NCBI RefSeq assembly: GCF_010994035.1
Contig: NZ_WIXN01000006.1
Span: 1 to 64,000 of the forward strand
Length of the DNA stretch: 64,000 bases
Direction: 5' to 3'
Source: Virgibacillus aidingensis
GTDB taxonomy: Bacteria; Bacillota; Bacilli; Bacillales; Amphibacillaceae
The translations under genes and the position numbers were made by a program. The notes below the pieces were generated by a model, which had not been told where the DNA came from, made no database searches, and saw only the letters and a program-made list of their open reading frames with translations. Shown one piece after another: positions 58,457 through 64,000 of this stretch (the stretch's first letter is position 1; every line of letters begins with the position of its first letter).

Positions 58457-59752
58457 ATGGTAAAACTGCATAATGAAATGTTATTTACGGCGGAATTACT
58501 GGAAGAAATCAGAGAACAATTTGCCTTTGTTAATATGGATCCCCTCAAGCAAAAAAAGAGACTGTATTTTGACAATGCAGGCGGATCCTTAAGATTAAAG
58601 CGTACTATTGAAAAGTTTGCTCAATTCGATCTGATTCCCGATCACCCGCAGCGCAACCATGAAGCAGCAAAGTACCTGGCGGAAGTGGAAAGAAAGGGTA
58701 TAGAAGATACGCGAATCATATTTAATGCGGAAAATGGCAGCATTGCAACTTACCTTACTGCCTCACAGGCCATTTTTGAAATCACGGGGAAAATTGCCGA
58801 AAATATTGAAGGAACCAACATTGTAACCACTGCATTAGAGCATCCATCCGCTTATGACTCTGCAAAGTATTATGCAGAGAAGACAGGGAAGGAATTCCGC
58901 GTGGCGAAAACAAACCCTGTTACAGGGGGAGTGGATGCAGAAGAAATTACAAAACTCATTGACAGTAATACTTGCTTTTTAAGCGTGATTTACGCATCTA
59001 ATATATCTGGTGCCATTTTGGACATCGAAACAATTGTAAAAGAGGCAAGAAAGATTAAACCGGACCTGTTCATTATTGTAGATTCTGTACAGCACGCTCC
59101 TCATGGTATTATCGATGTAGAAAAGACACCGGTGGATGTCATGAACTTTGCTCCATATAAATTTTTTGGCGTAAGGGGATGCGGCGTTGCCTATCTTTCT
59201 GAGAGAGCTGCGAGCCTGCCGCATCATCGTTTATTCGGCAAGGAAAATAGTGATTTGCAGCTTGGCAGCCCGGTACCGGCCCATTTTGCAGCCATTAGTG
59301 AGATTGTTGATTATGTGTGCTGGATCGGAAGCAAATTTTCCAATGATCAGAACAAAAGAAATTTATATGTCAAAGGGATGAAAAAAATTGCTTTACATGA
59401 AAAGGCACTTTTGGAAATCATGCTCAATGGAACGGATAAGGTAAGGGGGTTAAGAAGTATTCCCGGAGTCACCGTCCATCTTGACTATGAAGATTTGTCC
59501 AAAAGAGACTTTATCGTGGCGATAACTATAAAACATTTGGATTTCCCGGAAGCTGTCAGGGCATATGAAGCTGAAAATGTGATTGTATATGACCGTACGG
59601 CCTCCAGTATTTATTCAAAGAGAATGCTGGAGTCATTTGGAATGGAAGGTGCGGTACGGATTTCGCCTTTACACTGTAATAGTGTGGAAGAGATCGAAGA
59701 ATTCCTGGAGGTTACGGAAAGAATTGCAGAAAGAAATGAATCAGGCTTATAG
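58457..59752 (+). CDS. Aminotransferase class V-fold PLP enzyme
   Basis: A 431-residue fold-type I PLP protein of the class V group. YFDNAGGS (36-43), ALEHPSAYDSAKYY (near 122), VDSVQHAPHG with the PLP-binding Asp, and the Schiff-base lysine in FAPYKFFGVRGCG (near 234) are visible. It lacks the RxGxxC loop of cysteine desulfurases (the C-terminus reads RISPLHCNS), so it is not an ordinary NifS/SufS. The reaction is unknown. It is driven by the first copy of the shared element and ends in its own terminator. Confidence 0.82.
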   Translation: MVKLHNEMLFTAELLEEIREQFAFVNMDPLKQKKRLYFDNAGGSLRLKRTIEKFAQFDLIPDHPQRNHEAAKYLAEVERKGIEDTRIIFNAENGSIATYLTASQAIFEITGKIAENIEGTNIVTTALEHPSAYDSAKYYAEKTGKEFRVAKTNPVTGGVDAEEITKLIDSNTCFLSVIYASNISGAILDIETIVKEARKIKPDLFIIVDSVQHAPHGIIDVEKTPVDVMNFAPYKFFGVRGCGVAYLSERAASLPHHRLFGKENSDLQLGSPVPAHFAAISEIVDYVCWIGSKFSNDQNKRNLYVKGMKKIALHEKALLEIMLNGTDKVRGLRSIPGVTVHLDYEDLSKRDFIVAITIKHLDFPEAVRAYEAENVIVYDRTASSIYSKRMLESFGMEGAVRISPLHCNSVEEIEEFLEVTERIAERNESGL

Positions 59753-59913
59753 TTTACCGATATGGTGAGCAGGTTTTAAAACCTTAAAAAACATAACGCT
59801 GCTCATATTTTTGGGACGGGGTTAAGAACAATTGATTAAATGAAAATTACTTCGATCAAGTAGTTTATTAAAAGATTTGTATTATATACATGCCAGATTG
59901 CTGAAAATGCCTG

Positions 59914-59948
59914 GAGGCAGTCCCTGTTGCAAAGACTGCCTCTTTTTT
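59914..59948 (+). terminator. Terminator of the class V aminotransferase gene
   Basis: GAGGCAGTC (59914-59922) and GACTGCCTC (59934-59942) followed by T6. It could also serve the converging lysR gene, whose stop is 7 bases away. Confidence 0.8.
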
Positions 59949-59955
59949 GCATATT

Positions 59956-60912
59956 TTAAAAAAGAGGTTTATCTCCGCTTTTCAAAAATTCTATGAAGTC
60001 CGTCCCGGCTTTGGAAAGCGGCTCAGTGTTTTTATAATACAGCATCATATTTTGATAGGCATGTGCATCATCAATTTTGTAGAAGAACAATTTTTCCGTT
60101 CTTTCCAGATGACGGGTAATTCCGGCCCGTACGAAAGCAATTCCTTTTCCGTTGCGGGCAATATGATAAGAGGTGAGCATCTGGTCAAGGTCCATGGATA
60201 CGTTAGGTGTAAAGCCTGCCTTTTTACACATTTTTAAACTCCTCTGGTGCATATCATTTCCCTTTTTCAATAATAGAAAGTTTTCTTTCACAAATGCTTT
60301 CAGATTCACTTTAGGAAATTTTTCATTTAAATACCTGCCACTGGCCACATCATCGAATGTGAGGCGGTATTCCTCCAGCTTATTATTTACTTTGTAAGAA
60401 GCCGGAACAGCCAGCAAAACAGGTTCCTCGGCCCAAACATAAGCATCAAAGGCTTTAGGAACACCCTTTTTTTCTACATCTATCACAATATCAACAATCC
60501 CCGAACGAAGACATTTCATTAAGTCATCCGCATTGGCTTCCAGGAGGCTCACCGTGTAATCCGGATATTCCTCTTTAAACTCCTGTACAATCCCCGGCAG
60601 AATATAAGTGCAGAAAAAAGAAGCGCCTCCCACATGAATCGTTCCGGCTGTCTGATCCCGCAGGTTATTAAAATAGGATCTCATTTCTTTTTCTATGTTC
60701 ATGATATTTTCAATAGATTCAATATAATATTCCCCTGCTTGCGTTAATTGTATCGGATTGCTGCTTCTGTCAAATAGAGGAAGACCAATCTCTTCCTCCA
60801 CCTTTTTAATCGTTGCACTCAGTGCCGGCTGTGAAATATAAAGTTCCTCAGCCGCTTTGGAAAAGCTTTTATTTACATATACTGCATAAACATAATCCAT
60901 ATTTTTCAGCAT
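59956..60912 (-). CDS. LysR-family transcriptional regulator
   Basis: A 318-residue LTTR: winged HTH at 1-60 (AVYVNKSFSKAAEELYISQP, ALSATIKKVEEEIGLPLFDR) and a periplasmic-binding-protein-like effector domain (90-300). It is divergent from the class I aminotransferase-RidA operon, and the shared 47-bp element lies midway between the two start codons. It is therefore the probable regulator of both plus-strand units. The effector, likely an amino acid or keto acid, is unknown. AGAGGGG precedes ATG. Confidence 0.92.
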   Translation of the reverse strand: MLKNMDYVYAVYVNKSFSKAAEELYISQPALSATIKKVEEEIGLPLFDRSSNPIQLTQAGEYYIESIENIMNIEKEMRSYFNNLRDQTAGTIHVGGASFFCTYILPGIVQEFKEEYPDYTVSLLEANADDLMKCLRSGIVDIVIDVEKKGVPKAFDAYVWAEEPVLLAVPASYKVNNKLEEYRLTFDDVASGRYLNEKFPKVNLKAFVKENFLLLKKGNDMHQRSLKMCKKAGFTPNVSMDLDQMLTSYHIARNGKGIAFVRAGITRHLERTEKLFFYKIDDAHAYQNMMLYYKNTEPLSKAGTDFIEFLKSGDKPLF

Positions 60913-60998
60913 TAAAACAGCCCCTCTTTTTCAATGGCGTATTCATGACTCGCATTGGCTCGTATTTTAGTAGATGGGGAACCCGCCTGCAATTATAG

Positions 60999-61045
60999 TA
61001 TATAGAAAAATATATATCGTTATAAACTTTTTCGTATTTGAGTTA
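60999..61045 (+). promoter_or_regulatory. Shared regulatory element, copy 2
   Basis: A 47-bp near copy of 58238-58286, differing by a 2-base deletion inside the ATATA/TATAT spacer (8 instead of 10) and about three substitutions; 23 consecutive bases are identical. It overlaps the -35 TTGAGT of the class I aminotransferase promoter and lies about 87 bp upstream of lysR, where it may also mediate autoregulation. Confidence 0.75.
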
Positions 61046-61066
61046 GGGTCTGATAAGAACTAACAT
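61038..61066 (+). promoter_or_regulatory. Promoter of the class I aminotransferase-RidA operon
   Basis: TTGAGT (61038-61043), a 17-base spacer and TAACAT (61061-61066), with the same geometry relative to the shared element as at 58279-58307. Confidence 0.55.
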
Positions 61067-61133
61067 GATTATTAGAAGGGATAGTGCAGCTTGATACAAA
61101 ACGAAAAAGTGAAAAAGAAAAGAGTGATTGACT

Positions 61134-62348
61134 ATGGAACCTATAGAAAAGAAGTTTTTAAGACTAGGTGCTGAATATGCACCAGGGCAGGAAGTAAGGC
61201 AGAATACAGATGAAGTTACACTCAAACAGGAAAAAATCCCCGGAACACCGGTTGATTTTTCCCACGGTGATGTCGATGCTTTTGAACCGATTCCAGGGTC
61301 CCTGGATGCCTTTGTTGAAGGGGTTCATATTGGCGGCAGGCAAGCCTACACCGAATATCGAGGAAGTAAAGATATCCGGGAAAATGCAGCCAAGAAGCTT
61401 TCTCAATTTACAGGAACGGCAATTGATGCAGAGCGAAACTTTATTATTACGCCCGGGACACAGGGAGCACTTTTTCTTGCCATGGGGTCCACTGTTTCCA
61501 GAGGAGACAAGGTGGCGATCGTGGAACCGGATTACTTTGCCAACCGTAAACTGGTTGAATTCTTTGATGGTGAAATTGTCCCTGTACAGATGGACTATTA
61601 CGCTTCGGAAACCTCAGCTGGATTGGATTTAACACAGCTGGAGGATGCCTTTAAATCCGGTGTGAAACTCTTTATATTTTCGAATCCAAACAATCCGACA
61701 GGCGTTATTTACGGACAGGATGAAATACGCACCATCGCAGAGCTCGCGCAGCAATACGGGGCAAATGTGATTGTGGATCAGCTATATTCAAGGCTGATCT
61801 TTGAGGGACGTACCTACACCCATTTATGTGCGCAAAATATAGTAGACCCGGAAAATGTCATCACGATTATGGGACCGTCAAAAACAGAGTCACTCAGCGG
61901 CTACAGGCTGGGCGCAGCATTCGGCTCAGCAAAGATTATTGACCGTATGGAAAAACTGCAGGCCATTGTGTCTCTGCGTGCAGGCGGTTACAGCCAAGCC
62001 GTTTTGAAAACCTGGTTTTCCGAGCCGGACGGCTGGATGAAGGAAAGGATTGCCGATCATCAGGCCATCCGCGATGATTTGGTTGCAAAATTGCACGCTG
62101 CGGAAGGGTTTAAAGTAAGAGCTGCAGAGGCTGGCAGCTATCTGTTCCCGAGCATTCCCGAATTAGGTGTTTCCATACATGAATTCGTTAAGGTGCTTCG
62201 TCTGCAAGCCGGTGTTACAGTAACTCCCGGTACAGAATTTGGACCGCAGTTTAATCATAGCTTCCGCATCAATTTTTCACAGGATCATCAAGCAGCAGTT
62301 GACGCCATTGACCGGGTCATTCAGGTCGTGGAGGCGAATCGCAAATGA
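61134..62348 (+). CDS. PLP-dependent aminotransferase, class I/II
   Basis: A 404-residue fold-type I aminotransferase. FSNPNNPTG (near 183) binds PLP, the Asp in VIVDQLYSRL contacts the ring nitrogen, the catalytic Lys is in GPSKTESLSGYRLG (near 245) and the substrate Arg in SFRINFS near the C-terminus. It may convert an amino acid to its keto acid; substrate unknown. I prefer ATG 61134 to a TTG two codons earlier. It overlaps the RidA gene by 4 bases (ATGA), so they are translated together. Confidence 0.87.
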   Translation: MEPIEKKFLRLGAEYAPGQEVRQNTDEVTLKQEKIPGTPVDFSHGDVDAFEPIPGSLDAFVEGVHIGGRQAYTEYRGSKDIRENAAKKLSQFTGTAIDAERNFIITPGTQGALFLAMGSTVSRGDKVAIVEPDYFANRKLVEFFDGEIVPVQMDYYASETSAGLDLTQLEDAFKSGVKLFIFSNPNNPTGVIYGQDEIRTIAELAQQYGANVIVDQLYSRLIFEGRTYTHLCAQNIVDPENVITIMGPSKTESLSGYRLGAAFGSAKIIDRMEKLQAIVSLRAGGYSQAVLKTWFSEPDGWMKERIADHQAIRDDLVAKLHAAEGFKVRAAEAGSYLFPSIPELGVSIHEFVKVLRLQAGVTVTPGTEFGPQFNHSFRINFSQDHQAAVDAIDRVIQVVEANRK

Positions 62349-62782
62349 GCAAATCCAGGGAAAAAAATAACCCTGTTCCGCAGGGTAACTATGTTCCGGC
62401 TTCACGGTTTGGAAATATTGTTTATACAGCCGGAATGACACCTAGAAAGAATGGCATACTGCTGCAGAGCGGAAAAGTAAAAACAACGGAGCCGCTTTCA
62501 GCCTATAAAGAAGCAGTCAGGCAGGCAGCAGCCAATGCACTGGCTGCCGCGGAAAATACATTTGTGGACCAGGAGCGGCTGGAGCAGGTACTCCTATTAA
62601 ATGTTTATGTGAATGCGGAAGAAAGTTTTCAGGAACATACCAGCCTGGCAGACTTTGCATCTGAATATCTATTGGAAACATTGGGCGATGCAGGTGTTGG
62701 GAGCCGCGCCGCGATCGGTACGGCATCCTTGCCGGACAACGCGCCGGTGGAGATTCAACTGGTTGCTGGAATTACTTCATGA
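62345..62782 (+). CDS. RidA/YjgF-family protein
   Basis: A 145-residue YjgF/UK114 protein. The family proteins hydrolyse reactive enamine/imine intermediates released by PLP enzymes; here NIVYTAGMTPRKNG, SAYKEAVRQAAANALAAAEN and VGSRAAIGTASLPDNAPVEI mark the fold, with Arg in the GSRAAIG strand as the likely ligand-binding residue. It is divergent from housekeeping RidA, which is missing from its usual place beside purR. Coupling to an aminotransferase suggests a dedicated detoxifying or catalytic role. Confidence 0.88.
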   Translation: MSKSREKNNPVPQGNYVPASRFGNIVYTAGMTPRKNGILLQSGKVKTTEPLSAYKEAVRQAAANALAAAENTFVDQERLEQVLLLNVYVNAEESFQEHTSLADFASEYLLETLGDAGVGSRAAIGTASLPDNAPVEIQLVAGITS

Positions 62783-62867
62783 AAAAATGCATGATATTTT
62801 CTTTTACAAGATAGATTACGTAGTCATTTACATGAGAAATAAGACCGGGAAAAGGAAAAATTAGTGG

Positions 62868-62931
62868 AACCTTCTCTGTCTGACATCACCTGTCTAACCG
62901 CGGCACAGATATGGCAGAGAAGGTTTTTTGT
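62868..62931 (+). terminator. Terminator of the aminotransferase-RidA operon
   Basis: AACCTTCTCTG (62868-62878) and CAGAGAAGGTT (62915-62925) followed by TTTTTG; the loop is long (36 bases). It separates this operon from the converging rsmI. Confidence 0.7.
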
Positions 62932-62964
62932 TATACGAAAAGGTGATTTGCATTATATGGAAAT

Positions 62965-63846
62965 TTAATCCGTTTTCCCCACATGATATGCCTGATAAAT
63001 CTCCCGCTTCGGCACATTCCTGTCCAATGCGACCTGTTTAATCGCCGCTTTACTCGAATAAATTTCTTTTTCCATATAACGATCAACATGTTCTTCTATC
63101 GATAAATACTGCCACCATTCAGTACCCTCATTTTTTTCCGCTTCCTTACTGCCTTCAACGATAATGCAAAATTCCCCTCTAAGCTCATTCTTTTCCGACC
63201 AGGCAATCAATTCATCCATCGTTCCCCGGACATACTCTTCAAATCGTTTGGTCAGCTCTCTGGCGATGGCCGCCTTACGCATTCCAAATATATCTTTTAT
63301 TGCGTGTAATGTATCCTTCAGCCTGTAAGGAGATTCATAAAATAAAAGGGTTGCCTGTAGGTTTTTCAGCTGTGCCAGCGCTGCTTCTTTATCTTTTTTC
63401 TTTCTCGGCAGAAATCCATAAAAATAAAATTCATCAGTCGGAAGTCCCGAGCCGATCAGCGCACATAATGCAGCGTTCGCACCAGGCAGCACTATCACCG
63501 GCAAATTCGACTCCGTTGCTGCCTGTACGATTTCAAACCCCGGATCGGATATTCCGGGCATTCCGGCATCACTGACGATAGCAATGGATTCTCCCTGTTT
63601 TAACTTTTCCAGAAGGTGTTCTTCCCTGGTCCTTTTATTATGTTCATGATAGCTGATTAAAGGAGTGGAAATATCAAAGTGATTCAATAGCTTTTTCGTA
63701 TTCCGGGTGTCCTCGGCTGCGATGACATCAACGGACTCCAATATTTTCAGTGCCCTGTATGTAATGTCCTCCAAGTTTCCAATAGGCGTGGGAACGACAT
63801 ACAGTGTCCCCTTATCCGTTTCTTCAAAGCTCTTTTGAATGTTCAC
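62965..63846 (-). CDS. rsmI: 16S rRNA (cytidine1402-2'-O)-methyltransferase
   Basis: A 293-residue tetrapyrrole-methylase-fold SAM enzyme. VVPTPIGNLEDITYRAL (18-34), AEDTRNTKKLL and SDAGMPGISDPG (near 93) are diagnostic. It starts at GTG 63846 and overlaps yazA by 23 bases. In B. subtilis it adjoins abrB directly; here the aminotransferase island lies between. Confidence 0.96.
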   Translation of the reverse strand: MNIQKSFEETDKGTLYVVPTPIGNLEDITYRALKILESVDVIAAEDTRNTKKLLNHFDISTPLISYHEHNKRTREEHLLEKLKQGESIAIVSDAGMPGISDPGFEIVQAATESNLPVIVLPGANAALCALIGSGLPTDEFYFYGFLPRKKKDKEAALAQLKNLQATLLFYESPYRLKDTLHAIKDIFGMRKAAIARELTKRFEEYVRGTMDELIAWSEKNELRGEFCIIVEGSKEAEKNEGTEWWQYLSIEEHVDRYMEKEIYSSKAAIKQVALDRNVPKREIYQAYHVGKTD

Positions 63847-64000
63847 TGCTACTCACTTCCTTCAGCATCGTGCGGATCAGCTGTAATTTTCCTTTTCTGC
63901 CCAGCTGCTTAATCTCATATTCCTTTTTCATTGCGGCTTCCTTCGTTGGAAAACGTTCCACATACACCACTTGAAACGGTCCTCTGCCCCTTGTATATTT
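63824..64000 (-). CDS. yazA: GIY-YIG nuclease-superfamily protein YazA (3' part only)
   Basis: Only the C-terminal 58 codons are inside the window; the 5' end, with the GIY-YIG motif, lies beyond position 64000. The visible part (GRGPFQVVYVERFPTKEAAM, then KKEYEIKQLGRKGKLQLI) matches the small UPF0213/YazA family. Stop at 63824-63826. Function unknown; the family is structurally nuclease-like. Confidence 0.88.
   Translation of the reverse strand, partial: KYTRGRGPFQVVYVERFPTKEAAMKKEYEIKQLGRKGKLQLIRTMLKEVSSSEHSKEL

Noticed and set aside
58457-59752. Calling the class V enzyme a cysteine desulfurase
   Set aside because: The conserved RxGxxC active-site loop is not present; the fold alone does not define the reaction.

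Overview
This window is the origin-proximal, leftward-reading backbone of a spore-forming Bacillaceae chromosome (Firmicutes, moderate-to-low G+C). Gene order matches the Bacillus subtilis lysS to yazA interval, seen here as its reverse complement. The sporulation genes spoIIE, spoVT, spoVG, yabG, yabP, yabQ, sspF, fin and abrB establish an endospore former. I cannot fix the genus from sequence alone.

Layout, left to right (most genes on the minus strand). 1-523: the start of an rRNA operon running out of the window to the left, with two tandem sigma-A promoters and a boxA leader. 524-4487: lysS, an XRE regulator and folK-folB-folP. 4594-9067: a ribonucleotide reductase operon (alpha subunit, flavodoxin, beta subunit) and cysK. 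10115-18337 and on to 21921: yacD, hslO, coaX, ftsH, hpt, tilS, yabT, yabS and spoIIE. 22254-24632: a plus-strand MarR/drug-exporter cassette and tRNA-Met. 24668-32036: yabR, divIC, yabQ, yabP, then a small membrane protein and a plus-strand glutamate symporter, then hslR, mazG and a flippase. 32677-46374: spoVT, mfd, fin, pth, ctc, prs, glmU, spoVG, purR, ispE, sspF, an SCP2-like protein, veg and yabG. 46588-51046: a DUF21-CBS transporter and a P-type ATPase behind a Mn2+ riboswitch. 51176-57261: ksgA, rnmV, yabE, tatD and metS. 57569-58001: abrB on the plus strand. 58238-62931: a LysR/aminotransferase/RidA island. The window closes with rsmI and the 3' part of yazA.

The conserved backbone is interrupted at about five places by cassettes absent from the same places in B. 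subtilis, and most carry their own control element. The nrd operon has paired NrdR boxes over its promoter plus a cobalamin riboswitch with a terminator. The P-type ATPase has a yybP-ykoY (Mn2+) riboswitch. The MarR-MFS pair has a palindromic operator. The aminotransferase island has a near-identical 47-49 bp element directly upstream of both of its plus-strand promoters; a LysR regulator gene sits between them. That last module is the best candidate here for an uncharacterised system: two different PLP enzymes, a RidA-type enamine/imine deaminase and one regulator.

Sporulation timing can be read from promoters: sigma-H before spoVG, a 21-bp-spaced Spo0A-type promoter before spoIIE, sigma-F before fin, sigma-G before spoVT, sigma-K before yabG, sigma-B before ctc, and tandem 0A boxes just downstream of the abrB promoter. 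Several genes usual at this locus are missing: pabB/pabA/pabC, dusB, and ridA between purR and spoVG.
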